Shown here piece by piece: positions 8,751 through 16,538 of a stretch of DNA of 64,000 nt. The position numbers were made by a program, and so were the translations under genes. This stretch comes from Pseudonocardia humida (GTDB taxonomy: Bacteria > Actinomycetota > Actinomycetes > Mycobacteriales > Pseudonocardiaceae): NCBI RefSeq assembly GCF_023898865.1, contig NZ_JAGSOV010000015.1:1-64000 (forward strand). Reading direction: 5' to 3'. Each line of letters starts with the position of its first letter. The first letter of the stretch is position 1. The notes under the pieces were generated by a model. That model made no database searches. It was not told the origin of the DNA and saw only the letters and a program-made list of their open reading frames with translations.

Positions 8751-8756
8751 ACCCTA
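8751..8756 (-). promoter_or_regulatory. -10 box (TAGGGT) of manB operon
   Basis: Minus-strand TAGGGT, eight bases before the GTG of manB; leaderless-type promoter. Confidence 0.6.
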
Positions 8757-8801
8757 GCGGGCCGGCCCGACGGCTCCGCGCACCCCGCCCGGTCGGCGGG
8801 G

Positions 8802-9158
8802 TCAGTCGTCGACGGGGCCGGGCAGCACCCGCAGGTGCCCCCGGCGGCCGGTGCCGTTGGTGGGCACGGGCGGGGTGGGGCGGTCGGCCCGGCCGGCCTC
8901 GCGCACGGCCTCGGCCAGCGCCGTGAGGTCGTCGTTGATGGGCTGCGGCGGGGCGAACTCGCCCTCGAAGCGCACGACCTCCCAGCCGCGGGGGGCGGTG
9001 AGGCGGTGGGCGTGGGCGTTGCACAGGTCGTAGGAGTGCGGCTCGGCTTGGGTGGCCAGCGGACCCACGACCGCCGTCGAGTCGGCGTAGACGTAGGTGA
9101 GCGTGGCCACCGCGGGCTCGGTGCACCCCGACCGCGAACAGCGCCGCACACTCAACAC
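8802..9158 (-). CDS. DUF3499 protein (Rv3258c-type)
   Basis: A 118-residue conserved actinobacterial protein. The core (RRCSRSGCTEPAVATLTYVY, PHSYDLCNAHAHRLTAPRGW) has two cysteine pairs, C-x4-C and a CNAH element, that look like a small zinc-binding site, typical of DUF3499. The GTG at 9158 is preferred over upstream ATG 9170 because a TATGGT -10 box overlaps that ATG and lies 7 nt before the GTG. The tail from about residue 80 is proline/glycine-rich. Function unknown; always next to phosphomannomutase and divergent from the metallopeptidase gene. Confidence 0.88.
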   Translation of the reverse strand: MLSVRRCSRSGCTEPAVATLTYVYADSTAVVGPLATQAEPHSYDLCNAHAHRLTAPRGWEVVRFEGEFAPPQPINDDLTALAEAVREAGRADRPTPPVPTNGTGRRGHLRVLPGPVDD

Positions 9159-9165
9159 GCCGCCG

Positions 9166-9171
9166 ACCATA
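9166..9171 (-). promoter_or_regulatory. -10 box (TATGGT) of DUF3499 gene
   Basis: Minus-strand TATGGT, seven bases upstream of the GTG at 9158; it decides the start codon. Confidence 0.5.
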
Positions 9172-9234
9172 GCGCCTGGGCCCGACAAGGTTCAGCGCGA
9201 CGCGCGGATGCGCCTGCCCGGCCCGGCGGGGCCG

Positions 9235-9240
9235 TAGGAT
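9235..9240 (+). promoter_or_regulatory. -10 box (TAGGAT) of metallopeptidase gene
   Basis: TAGGAT followed by six bases and the GTG at 9247; leaderless-type promoter. Confidence 0.65.
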
Positions 9241-9246
9241 CGGCCG

Positions 9247-9726
9247 GTGACGACCGCCCGACGCAGCCGCCGCCGCTCGCCCCGCCGGCGCGACCGACGT
9301 GGCCGTGGCCTGCGCGGACTCATCTACCCGGCCAGCACTCCCGCCTCCCGCACCCGCGCCGAGAAGTTCGACGCGCTGGTGCTGGAGGCCCTGGAGCCGA
9401 TCGAGCTGCGGTGGGGCTCGGAGCTGGCCGAGCTCGACCTCGCCGTCGACGAGGTGCCCGAGGTCGACGAGACCTCCCCCGACGACGTCGTCTGGGGCCA
9501 GGGCGTGCTCGCCGACATCGGCGTGCCGCTGGCCCGGCTGGTGCCCGCGGGCGTCGACCCGGACGGCATGCCGTCGCGGGCGCGGATCGTGCTGTACCGG
9601 CGCCCGCTGGAGGCGCGGGCGCGCGGCGGCGAGGACCTGGCCGACCTGCTGCACGAGGTGCTCGTCGAGCAGGTGGCGGAGTACCTCAACATCGAGCCCG
9701 ACGCCGTCGACGGCGGCGCCGAGTAG
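9247..9726 (+). CDS. Zincin-like metallopeptidase family protein (Rv3259-type)
   Basis: A 159-residue protein of the possible metallopeptidase family seen as Rv3259 in mycobacteria. The N-terminus is strongly basic (about 12 Arg in the first 25 residues). Conserved stretches are TRAEKFDALVLEALEPIELRW, a central IVLYRRPLEARA strand and LADLLHEVLVEQVAEYL. The last should be the HExxH helix of the family, but here it reads HEVLVEQ, so the second histidine is absent and catalytic zinc binding is doubtful. Convergent with whiB2 across a perfect hairpin. Confidence 0.88.
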   Translation: MTTARRSRRRSPRRRDRRGRGLRGLIYPASTPASRTRAEKFDALVLEALEPIELRWGSELAELDLAVDEVPEVDETSPDDVVWGQGVLADIGVPLARLVPAGVDPDGMPSRARIVLYRRPLEARARGGEDLADLLHEVLVEQVAEYLNIEPDAVDGGAE

Positions 9727-9774
9727 GTCCCGGACGCCGCCGGCACAACACGGCGGACAACGACGTCGCCGGAC

Positions 9775-9813
9775 AACACTGCGGACCCCGTCGGCGACGG
9801 GGTCCGCAGTGTT
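9775..9813. terminator. Perfect 18-bp bidirectional terminator
   Basis: AACACTGCGGACCCCGTC (9775-9792), a 3-nt GGC loop and the exact complement (9796-9813), between the convergent metallopeptidase and whiB2 genes. Confidence 0.9.
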
Positions 9814-9820
9814 CCCGGGT

Positions 9821-10390
9821 TCAGATCGCGGCGCGGCGCAGCCTGCGGCGCTCCCGCTCGGACAGCCCGCCCCAGATGCCGAAGCGCTCGTCGTGGGCGA
9901 GCGCGTAGTCCAGGCACTCGGCCCGCACGTCGCACCCCGAGCAGATGCGCTTGGCCTCCCGCGTGGAGCCGCCCTTCTCGGGGAAGAACGCCTCCGGGTC
10001 GGTCTGCGCGCACAGGGCGCGCTCCTGCCAGTCGGGCTCCTCGTCGTCGTCCGCCGCGGCGAACGACCCGAGCAGGTCGAACTGCGGGACCGCCGACGGC
10101 GCCACCCCGAATTCGCCGCCCTCGTCGACCGCGGCGTCGATGCCGGTGTCGACGCCGGTGTCGATCGTCAGATCGTCCCCGATCGGCATCGGTGCGCCGC
10201 TCGACGAATCACGAACCGGCAACTCCCGGTCCGCATCGCCCGACATCCCGTCCCCTCCGATCAGTTCGTGGTGCCCCGCGCGAGCGAGGCCCGTGTCCGC
10301 CTGGACACCGTCCACCAGGCCGTCCACGGCCGGGATCCGCACCCCCTGCGACATCCCGACCAGCTCCGGCACAGCAGTGGTCAACTTCAC
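9821..10390 (-). CDS. whiB2: WhiB2/WhmD-type iron-sulfur regulator
   Basis: A 189-residue Wbl transcription factor. The C-terminal ~85 residues are canonical: LCAQTDPEAFFPEKGG, then C-x2-C-x5-C (ICSGCDVRAEC) completing four cysteines for a [4Fe-4S] cluster, the FGIWGG turn that contacts sigma-A, and a basic tail ERRRLRRAAI. Position next to the DUF3499/metallopeptidase pair and the F420 genes identifies it as WhiB2 (Rv3260c), needed for septation and sporulation in relatives. The GTG at 10390 has a clear GGAGG 7 nt upstream, giving an acidic N-terminal extension of about 100 residues; internal ATGs (for example MSGDADREL) could give the usual shorter form. Confidence 0.93.
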   Translation of the reverse strand: MKLTTAVPELVGMSQGVRIPAVDGLVDGVQADTGLARAGHHELIGGDGMSGDADRELPVRDSSSGAPMPIGDDLTIDTGVDTGIDAAVDEGGEFGVAPSAVPQFDLLGSFAAADDDEEPDWQERALCAQTDPEAFFPEKGGSTREAKRICSGCDVRAECLDYALAHDERFGIWGGLSERERRRLRRAAI

Positions 10391-10543
10391 TCGCCCACCT
10401 CCCCACACCCGGCGAATGACTGCCTGGACCAGTGGAGCAGAGTCCGAATGACAGTGATGTAAGTACAGCGCCGTGAGGCTGTCCTTGGCAAGCCGTAGCT
10501 GCCGTCCGAGTGACGGGCTCCACCCCATCGGTCGCCCGTTCAG

Positions 10544-10549
10544 CACAAT
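10544..10549 (+). promoter_or_regulatory. Possible -10 box (CACAAT) of M50 protease gene
   Basis: Six bases upstream of the GTG at 10556, spacing that matches the other leaderless promoters here, but a poorer sequence match. The 165-bp region to whiB2 must also hold the whiB2 promoter. Confidence 0.3.
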
Positions 10550-10555
10550 GGCCAG

Positions 10556-11329
10556 GTGGCCGTCGTACCGAATCGGATCAGCCCATGGTTCTTGCTCCTC
10601 GTCTCGGTGACACTCGTTGGTGGTGTGCTCGCCGCGCTGGGAACGCCGGCCCTGCTGGCTTCCGGGTCATCGCCGCTGCTCACCACGGGGGTGGTGCTGC
10701 TCGTGCTGGGCGGCTGGTCGGTGTCGCTGTGCCTGCACGAGTTCGGGCACGCCGTTGTCGCCTACCGATCGGGTGACTGGACCGTGCGCGAGAAGGGCTA
10801 CCTCACACTCGACATCCGGCGCTACACGGACGTGACGCTGTCCTTCGTGCTGCCGGTGCTGTTCCTCCTGCTGGGTGGCATCCCGCTGCCCGGCGGCGCC
10901 GTCTGGATCAACCACGGACTCGTCCGGTCCCGCGCCAGGCGGTCACTGGTCTCGCTGGCCGGACCGCTGACCAACCTCGTCATCGGCGTGCTGCTCTGCC
11001 TCGCCGTGGCACTCGTCCCGATGCCGGTGGGGCTCGTGGTGGCGCTGTCGTGCCTCGCGCTCGTCCAGGTGCTCGCGTTCGTGCTGAACATCCTGCCCGT
11101 GCCCGGCCTCGACGGCTTCGGCGCCCTGGAGCCCTACCTGCCCCCGGGCGCCGTCCGGCTGGCCGCGCAGGTGCGCCCGTGGGCGCCGCTCGCGCTGTTC
11201 GCGCTGCTCATCGGCGTCCCGGGCGTCGCGGCGGTGTTCTTCGACCTCGGCTGGGCGGTGTTCGGCTGGCTCGGCGGCTCCGCGGAGCTGGCCGGGTACG
11301 GCTACGGCGAGCTGATGTTCTGGCGCTGA
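10556..11329 (+). CDS. M50-family site-2-protease-like membrane metalloprotease
   Basis: A 257-residue polytopic membrane protein. The zinc motif HEFGHA lies in the second hydrophobic segment (LCLHEFGHAVVAYRSG), and the third zinc ligand is in the C-terminal segment LNILPVPGLDGFGALEPYL (the family's N-x-x-P-x-P-x-L-D-G). This is the catalytic core of intramembrane zinc proteases of the SpoIVFB/RseP type, without an obvious PDZ or CBS domain. Substrate unknown; divergent from whiB2. Its last 28 nt overlap the end of the convergent NUDIX gene. Confidence 0.9.
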   Translation: MAVVPNRISPWFLLLVSVTLVGGVLAALGTPALLASGSSPLLTTGVVLLVLGGWSVSLCLHEFGHAVVAYRSGDWTVREKGYLTLDIRRYTDVTLSFVLPVLFLLLGGIPLPGGAVWINHGLVRSRARRSLVSLAGPLTNLVIGVLLCLAVALVPMPVGLVVALSCLALVQVLAFVLNILPVPGLDGFGALEPYLPPGAVRLAAQVRPWAPLALFALLIGVPGVAAVFFDLGWAVFGWLGGSAELAGYGYGELMFWR

Positions 11330-11862
11330 GCCCCGAACGCCGCCGCCGCGGCCAGCTCGATCAGCGCCGCGTCGCCCAGCGGCAGCCCGTCCAGCCGCCA
11401 CCAGCGCAGGTCGTCGGACTCGTCGCTGATCCGCTCCACCGCACCCGCCGGTGCGCGCACCAGGTACTGCACGTCGAGGTGGCGCGTCGGCACGCCGAGC
11501 GAGCAGGTGATCGGGTGCACGTCGATGTGCACGGGGTGCTCGGAGATGCTCAGCCCGTCGATCCCGGACTCCTCGGTGGCCTCGCGCAGCGCCGCCGCCC
11601 GCAGGCTCGCGTCGCCGGGCTCGCAGTGCCCGCCCAGCTGCAGCCACAGCCCCGCCCGCGGGTGCAGCGTGAGCAGGGTGCGCTCCCCCGCCGCGTCCAG
11701 GACCAGCGCCGAGGCGGTGAGGTGGCCGGGCGCGCACGAGCGCAGGCAGGCGTCGGGGCGGGCGTCGAGGAAGGCCAGCAGGGCGTGGCGCAGCGCGTCC
11801 TGCGCGGGCCGGTCGGGGGTCCAGGCGGCCAGCTCCGCGGCCGCCGTCGCCGCGGCTACCAC
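11302..11862 (-). CDS. NUDIX hydrolase
   Basis: A 186-residue NUDIX protein. The Nudix box is read as [12 protein letters not shown] followed by [13 protein letters not shown], with one extra residue compared with the canonical spacing, as in the HCEPGD subgroup. It hydrolyses a nucleoside diphosphate linked to another group; the exact substrate is unknown. The GTG at 11862 overlaps the TAG stop of fbiB, so it is translationally coupled to the F420 genes. A housekeeping or F420/FMN-related role is conceivable but not shown. The start is inferred from that overlap. Confidence 0.88.
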   Translation of the reverse strand: MVAAATAAAELAAWTPDRPAQDALRHALLAFLDARPDACLRSCAPGHLTASALVLDAAGERTLLTLHPRAGLWLQLGGHCEPGDASLRAAALREATEESGIDGLSISEHPVHIDVHPITCSLGVPTRHLDVQYLVRAPAGAVERISDESDDLRWWRLDGLPLGDAALIELAAAAAFGAQRQNISSP

Positions 11863-13253
11863 TCGACCAGGCCCTCGGCGGGATCGCGCGGCGGGCGGGG
11901 CGCGAGCGGTTGCGCGGGCACCCCGACGGCCACCGCCCCGAGGGGTTGCCAGTCGGGCGGGAGGTCGAGCTCGCGGCGCACCACGTCCGCGGCGAAGATC
12001 GTCGAGCCGACCCAGCACGAGGCCAGGCCCTCGGCGGCCAGCGCGACCAGGAACGACTGCACCGCGGCCCCACCGGCCACGGTGAACATCGTCCGCTCGC
12101 CGACGCGGCGCGCGTCGTCGCGGTAGGTGTGCATGCCGTCGCCGGTGCGGAAGGCCAGCACCAGCTCCGGGGCCCGGCGCAGCAGGTCGCCCCGGCGCAG
12201 GCGGCGTTCGACCTCCTCGGCGGGGCGCCCGTCGGCCTCCAGGTGCTCGCGCCAGCGCGCGGCCAGCGCGTCCAGCAGGGCGGTGCGCCGCTGCGGGTCG
12301 CGCACCCAGCCGAACCGGAACGGGGTGCTGTGGTGCGGCGCGGGCGCGGTCAGCGCGACGCCCACGGCGCGGCGCAGCGCCGCGTGGTCGACCGGCTCGT
12401 CGGCGAAGTCGCGGGTGCTGCGCCGCAGGAGCACGGCCTCGCGCCTGCCCCGCCCGATCGCCTCGTCGGTGCCCAGCCAGAACATGTCCTCGTCGAGCGG
12501 GCGGACCAGCTCGCGCGCGGTCGACCCGTCGTCGACGGGCGCCGCGCCGCGCACCACCGCCACCGGCAGCCCGCCCAGCTTGCCCTTCACCAGGTCGGCC
12601 GCCGCGGCCAGCTCGTCGGCCATGGCGACCTCGGTGACCAGCAGGGGGTTGCCCTGCGGGTCGGTCTGGCCCTCGTAGCGGTGCAGCACGGTCACCCCGG
12701 CCGAGCCGATGGCGACGTCGGTCTGCCCGACGCGCCACGAGCGGCCCATGGTGTCGGTGACGACGACGCCCACCGTCACGCCCAGCAGGCGGTGCAGGTC
12801 GGCGCGGAGCCGGGCGGCGCTGGCGTCCGGGTCGGCGGGCAGCAGGGCCAGCTCGTCGGGGCGGACGTTGGAGCCGTCCACGCCCGCCGCGGCCTGCACG
12901 ATGCCCAGCTTGCCCGCCACGATGAGCGTGCGACCCCGGCGGGCCAGCACGCGCTCGGTCTCCTGGTCGACCAGCTGGCGGCGCACCGCGTCGCGCGCGT
13001 CCGGGTCGGTCGGCGCGGACACCAGCCTGCCCTCGACCTTGGAGAACACCTTCGAGGTCACCACCACGACGTCGCCGTCGGTGAGCCACGGCGCCGACGC
13101 GGCCAGCGCGGCGGCCAGGTCGTCGCCCGGGCGGAACTCGGGCAGCCCGCGCACCGGGACGACCGCGATCGCGTCCGGGGAGGCGTGGTCGCCCTCGTGG
13201 GTGGGGCGCGCGGAGGGCTGCCCGGGGGTGCGTGCGGTGGTGCGCTCAGACAC
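11856..13253 (-). CDS. fbiB: FbiB, F420:gamma-glutamyl ligase with FMN-reductase domain
   Basis: A 465-residue two-domain enzyme. The N-terminal half is CofE-like ([51 protein letters not shown]), which adds glutamates to F420. The C-terminal half is a nitroreductase-fold FMN domain ([35 protein letters not shown]) that in FbiB reduces dehydro-F420. The usual FbiB length (about 450) is kept. The GTG start overlaps the fbiA stop by 8 nt; the first 30 residues are a variable extension. Orthologue by synteny of Rv3262. Confidence 0.96.
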   Translation of the reverse strand: MSERTTARTPGQPSARPTHEGDHASPDAIAVVPVRGLPEFRPGDDLAAALAASAPWLTDGDVVVVTSKVFSKVEGRLVSAPTDPDARDAVRRQLVDQETERVLARRGRTLIVAGKLGIVQAAAGVDGSNVRPDELALLPADPDASAARLRADLHRLLGVTVGVVVTDTMGRSWRVGQTDVAIGSAGVTVLHRYEGQTDPQGNPLLVTEVAMADELAAAADLVKGKLGGLPVAVVRGAAPVDDGSTARELVRPLDEDMFWLGTDEAIGRGRREAVLLRRSTRDFADEPVDHAALRRAVGVALTAPAPHHSTPFRFGWVRDPQRRTALLDALAARWREHLEADGRPAEEVERRLRRGDLLRRAPELVLAFRTGDGMHTYRDDARRVGERTMFTVAGGAAVQSFLVALAAEGLASCWVGSTIFAADVVRRELDLPPDWQPLGAVAVGVPAQPLAPRPPRDPAEGLVEW

Positions 13254-14229
13254 CGGCCAGCTCCAGGGCCCGCCGGGCCATCTCCGCGGTCGCGTCCACG
13301 TCGGTCATCAGCAGCGGCACCGCGCGCACGTCGACGCCGGCCACGTCGGCGGTGTCGCCCTCGTGCACGAGCCAGCCGTCGAGCAGCCCGCCGTCGGACC
13401 GGGCGCCGAAGTGCCGCCCGACGGCCTGCGCGGTGGTCTCCACGCCGATCGCGGCGAGGCAGGCGTCGGCCATCCCGCGCAGCGGGCGCCCGCCCACGAT
13501 CGGCGACAGGCCCACGACCTTCCCGCGCGCCGCGGCGAGCGCCTGGCGCACGCCGGGCACGTCGAGCGTGGAGCCGATGCTCACCACCGGGTTGGACGGC
13601 GCGATGAGCACCGCGTCGGCCCCGGTGATCGCCTCCTGCGCGGCGGGCAGCACGGCGGCGTCGTCGGCGCCCACCGACACGAACCCGTGCGGGCGCGGCT
13701 CGGCCTTGTGCCGGATCCACCACTCCTGGAAGTGGATCGCCTTGCGGGCCTGCGGGCCGGTCTCCGGGTCGTCGATGACGACGTGGGTCTCGACGCGGTC
13801 GTCGGTGGTGGGCAGCAGGGCCACGCCGGGGCGCCAGCGGTGGCACAGCGCCGTCGTCACGTCGGAGAGCTTGTAGCCCGCCCGCAGCATCCGGGTGCGG
13901 ACCAGGTGGGTCGCGGTGTCCCGGTCGCCGAGGCCGAACCAGGACGGGTCGGCGCCGTAGGCGGCCAGCTCGTCGCGCACGGCCCACGTCTCCCCCGAGC
14001 GGCCCCACCCGCGCTCGGAGTCGATGCCGCCGCCGAGGGTGTACATGCAGGTGTCGAGGTCGGGGCAGATGCGCAGCCCGTGCAGCCAGATGTCGTCGCC
14101 GACGTTGACCACCGCGGTGATCTCGTGCTCGCTCTCCCCTGGCCCGACCGCGGGCAGGCCGAGCGCCGCCTTCACCCCGAGCAGGAACCGGGCCCCGCCG
14201 ACCCCGCCGACCAGCACTGTGACCTTCAC
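13246..14229 (-). CDS. fbiA: FbiA/CofD, phosphoenolpyruvyl/lactyl transferase of F420 synthesis
   Basis: A 327-residue transferase that joins the activated three-carbon unit to the deazaflavin Fo. Hallmarks: N-terminal [13 protein letters not shown] loop, [48 protein letters not shown] and [10 protein letters not shown]. First gene of the operon fbiA-fbiB-NUDIX. In mycobacteria fbiA is divergent from whiB2; here the M50 gene intervenes and fbiAB run toward it, so a local rearrangement has occurred. ATG start at 14229. Confidence 0.96.
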   Translation of the reverse strand: MKVTVLVGGVGGARFLLGVKAALGLPAVGPGESEHEITAVVNVGDDIWLHGLRICPDLDTCMYTLGGGIDSERGWGRSGETWAVRDELAAYGADPSWFGLGDRDTATHLVRTRMLRAGYKLSDVTTALCHRWRPGVALLPTTDDRVETHVVIDDPETGPQARKAIHFQEWWIRHKAEPRPHGFVSVGADDAAVLPAAQEAITGADAVLIAPSNPVVSIGSTLDVPGVRQALAAARGKVVGLSPIVGGRPLRGMADACLAAIGVETTAQAVGRHFGARSDGGLLDGWLVHEGDTADVAGVDVRAVPLLMTDVDATAEMARRALELAGV

Positions 14230-14437
14230 GGCACGAGCCTACGTCGGGCCCCCGACGGGCGAGGCGAACAGGCCGGCCGGAGGGCCCGTCCGACGGCGTA
14301 CCCGCTTCCGAACGGAGCCACATCCCTAAATCCGGGCCGGTTCCACCCTAACTCGCCCCGAAACCCGTATGGACGGAAAGCGCGACTTCCTACGCTCGCC
14401 CCATTCCGCAATGGCTGTGGGAAGGATCGAGGCGGCG

Positions 14438-14953
14438 ATGGCACGATTCCCCACCACCGCCCGCCGCATCGGTGTCTCGACCGTCCTGGCCACGGGAGCT
14501 GCTCTCGGCCTGGTACCGCGGCCTCGACCGCCACGCACGCAGCCTCGTCGCGGGAGACCACGGACGCCTGCGCTCCCCCCATTCCACATCGGATACGACA
14601 CGACCCTGAAGGTTCTTGCGACGACCCGGTTCCCGAACGCCGGCCGGCGCCTCGGCGTGGGCGCGGTGTTGGTCACGGCGGCCACGTTCGGCGGGGTCAC
14701 CTCGGCGCAGGCCGCCCCGACCGGGGCTTCCCCCATGCGCTACCCCGGCAACTGCTCGCTGCACACGGACTACACGGGTGCGCTGGCCATCTGCCGGGGC
14801 GGCACCGGCCAGGTGCGCGCCGTCACGCGCTGCGACGAGAACAACCGGCCCGACTACAACCGCTACGGCGCCTGGGTGCGCCCCGGCGCCTTCTCGGTCG
14901 CCGCCTGCGACTCCGGCGACAGGTCGTTCAGCCGGGGCTACCACACGCGCTGA
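14438..14953 (+). CDS. Small secreted four-cysteine protein with duplicated signal region
   Basis: A 171-residue frame from the ATG at 14438. Residues 1-25 (MARFPTTARRIGVSTVLATG) resemble a signal peptide that runs into an Arg/Pro linker, and a second similar stretch (TTRFPNAGRRLGVGAVLVTA, about 62-82) ends at a convincing signal-peptidase site TSAQA/AP. The mature part (about 75 residues) has four cysteines in C-x13-C-x13-C then a last C, with RCDENNRPDYNRYGAWVRPG. Downstream lies a paralogue with the same core. The inner copy lacks its own start codon (ACG at 14621 where ATG is expected), so this is a fusion or a decaying copy. Family not recognised; expression is uncertain. Confidence 0.55.
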   Translation: MARFPTTARRIGVSTVLATGAALGLVPRPRPPRTQPRRGRPRTPALPPFHIGYDTTLKVLATTRFPNAGRRLGVGAVLVTAATFGGVTSAQAAPTGASPMRYPGNCSLHTDYTGALAICRGGTGQVRAVTRCDENNRPDYNRYGAWVRPGAFSVAACDSGDRSFSRGYHTR

Positions 14954-14977
14954 CCGCGCACCCACCGACCGCTCCGT

Positions 14978-15000
14978 CCGGTCGCCGCGGAGGCGACCGG
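14978..15000. terminator. Hairpin within direct repeat, copy 1
   Basis: CCGGTCGCC-GCGGA-GGCGACCGG, a 9-bp perfect stem just after the first secreted-protein gene. It lies in a 46-bp unit (14965-15010) repeated almost exactly at 15148-15194. Confidence 0.7.
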
Positions 15001-15081
15001 GCGGACGCACCCACCGGCGGTCGACCACGACCGCCTCACCGGGACCACGGCAGCGGACCGCGACCCTCCGCCCGTGGTTCC

Positions 15082-15126
15082 CGACCGGGCTCCCCGCTCG
15101 GCGCTCAGGGCGGGGAGCCCCGGTCG
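15082..15126. terminator. Hairpin between the secreted-protein paralogues
   Basis: CGACCGGGCTCCCCGC (15082-15097) pairs with 15110-15126 with a single bulge. Confidence 0.6.
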
Positions 15127-15160
15127 CACCGCCCCATGGCGATGCCCCCGACCGCTCCGT

Positions 15161-15183
15161 CCGGTCGCCGCGCAGGCGACCGG
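15161..15183. terminator. Hairpin within direct repeat, copy 2
   Basis: CCGGTCGCC-GCGCA-GGCGACCGG, second copy of the 9-bp stem, about 45 bp upstream of the second secreted-protein gene. Its presence upstream of a gene suggests it trails a copy that has been lost. Confidence 0.6.
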
Positions 15184-15229
15184 ACGTATGCACCAGCACT
15201 CGACGACGGCGATCTGCCCCAGGAGGAAG

Positions 15230-15589
15230 ATGACACGGTTCCGCACGATCGCCGGGCGGGCAGCCGCCGCGGCCCTGCTCGCCGGTGCCGCCGTCCTCGG
15301 GGGCGCCGGCGCCGCCGCCGCGGCACCCGTCGACGGGTCCAGCCCGCTGCCCGGCGCGACGTCCGCCGTCTCGTCGCCCGACCGCTGCTCGACGGTGCCC
15401 TTCAGCACCGGGGTCAACGTGCTGTGCAACAGCGGTTCCGGGCAGTACCGGGCTTCCGTCCGCTGCGACCGGAACAACCTGCCCGACCACAACCGGTACG
15501 GGCCCTGGATGCGGGTCAACCCATTCGGCAGCGCAGCGACATGCAACGCCGAGGACCGCGCGTTCGACTACGGCTACCAGGTCCGCTGA
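15230..15589 (+). CDS. Small secreted four-cysteine protein
   Basis: A 119-residue protein with an N-terminal signal peptide (MTRFRTIAGR, then an Ala/Leu-rich core ending AAAAA/APVDG) and a mature domain of about 85 residues. Four cysteines (DRCSTVPF, NVLCNSG, VRCDRNN, ATCNAED) and the conserved block RCDRNNLPDHNRYGPWMR match the upstream paralogue, so two disulfides are likely. AGGAGG lies 3 nt before the ATG. Family not recognised; a small extracellular protein of Pseudonocardiaceae type, perhaps an inhibitor, toxin or surface peptide. Convergent with the glycosylase gene, only 4 bp apart. Confidence 0.82.
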   Translation: MTRFRTIAGRAAAAALLAGAAVLGGAGAAAAAPVDGSSPLPGATSAVSSPDRCSTVPFSTGVNVLCNSGSGQYRASVRCDRNNLPDHNRYGPWMRVNPFGSAATCNAEDRAFDYGYQVR

Positions 15590-15593
15590 CCGG

Positions 15594-16520
15594 TCACATG
15601 GCGCGGTAGTCGCGCGGGGAGAAGCGCGGCCCGAACCGGGGGCGCCGGAACCCCGACGCCTCGATGTAGCGCACGGCCCGGTGGCGCTGGGGCCGGTAGG
15701 GCGCCAGCACCTCCAGCATCCCGGCGTCGTCGAGCTTGCGGCCCAGCAGCGCCCAGCCGACCACCGACGGGATGTGGAAGTCGCCGACGCTGACCGCGTC
15801 CGGGTCCCCCCAGGCGCGCTGGGCGACCTCGGCGGCGGTCCACACCCCGATGCCGGGCACCAGCCGCAGCAGCTCCCGGCCCGGGGCGCCGCCCAGCTCG
15901 CAGGCCCGCTCCAGGCGGTGGGCGACCGTCGCGCAGGCGCGCAGCGCCCGGCCGCGGGCGTTGTCGACGCCGGCGCGGTGCCACTCCCAGTCGGGGATGG
16001 CGCGCAGCTGGGCCGGGGTGGGGGGCACGCGCATGCCCTCGGGCGCCGGGCCGGGGGCGGGCTCGCCGAAGCGGCGGGCCAGCTCGCGCCACGACCGGTG
16101 CGCCTCGGTGCCGGTGACCTTCTGCTCCAGCACCGCGGCCACCAGCACGTCCCACACCCGCCCGGTCGACCCCAGCCGCAGGCCGGGCCTGCGGTGCTGG
16201 GCGTCGGCGACCAGCGGGTGGTGGGCGACGAACTCCTCGGGGCGGTCGCCCGCCCCGAGCAGCGCGGGCACCCCGTCGAGCACCCGGTCGGCGCCCGGCC
16301 CCCACGCCGTCGCGACGACCGTGCCGTCGCCCCGGCGCTGCAACCGCAGCGTGGCCGGGCCGTCGGCGGTGGTCGTCGTGCGCCACGCGCCGCTGTCGCC
16401 GAGGCGCAGGGTCGGGTCGCCCGCCCCGCGGCGCAGCGGCGCCAGCAGGGCCGGGATGTCGAGGGCGTAGTCCGGGCGCCACTCCCGCACCGCGCCCGCC
16501 GTGGGCGCAGGCGCGCTCAC
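15594..16520 (-). CDS. HhH-GPD DNA glycosylase (AlkA/3-methyladenine type)
   Basis: A 308-residue base-excision DNA glycosylase. The helix-hairpin-helix is LLRLVPGIGVWTAAEVAQRA, followed by the catalytic aspartate region DAVSVGDFHIPS; VAAVLEQKVTGTEAHRSW is the conserved helix before it. No C-terminal iron-sulfur cysteines are seen, so it belongs to the AlkA rather than the Nth branch. The N-terminal about 110 residues form the beta domain typical of AlkA. ATG start at 16520 close behind manC (18 bp). Confidence 0.92.
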   Translation of the reverse strand: MSAPAPTAGAVREWRPDYALDIPALLAPLRRGAGDPTLRLGDSGAWRTTTTADGPATLRLQRRGDGTVVATAWGPGADRVLDGVPALLGAGDRPEEFVAHHPLVADAQHRRPGLRLGSTGRVWDVLVAAVLEQKVTGTEAHRSWRELARRFGEPAPGPAPEGMRVPPTPAQLRAIPDWEWHRAGVDNARGRALRACATVAHRLERACELGGAPGRELLRLVPGIGVWTAAEVAQRAWGDPDAVSVGDFHIPSVVGWALLGRKLDDAGMLEVLAPYRPQRHRAVRYIEASGFRRPRFGPRFSPRDYRAM

Positions 16521-16538
16521 CGGTGCGTCGGGGGACGG

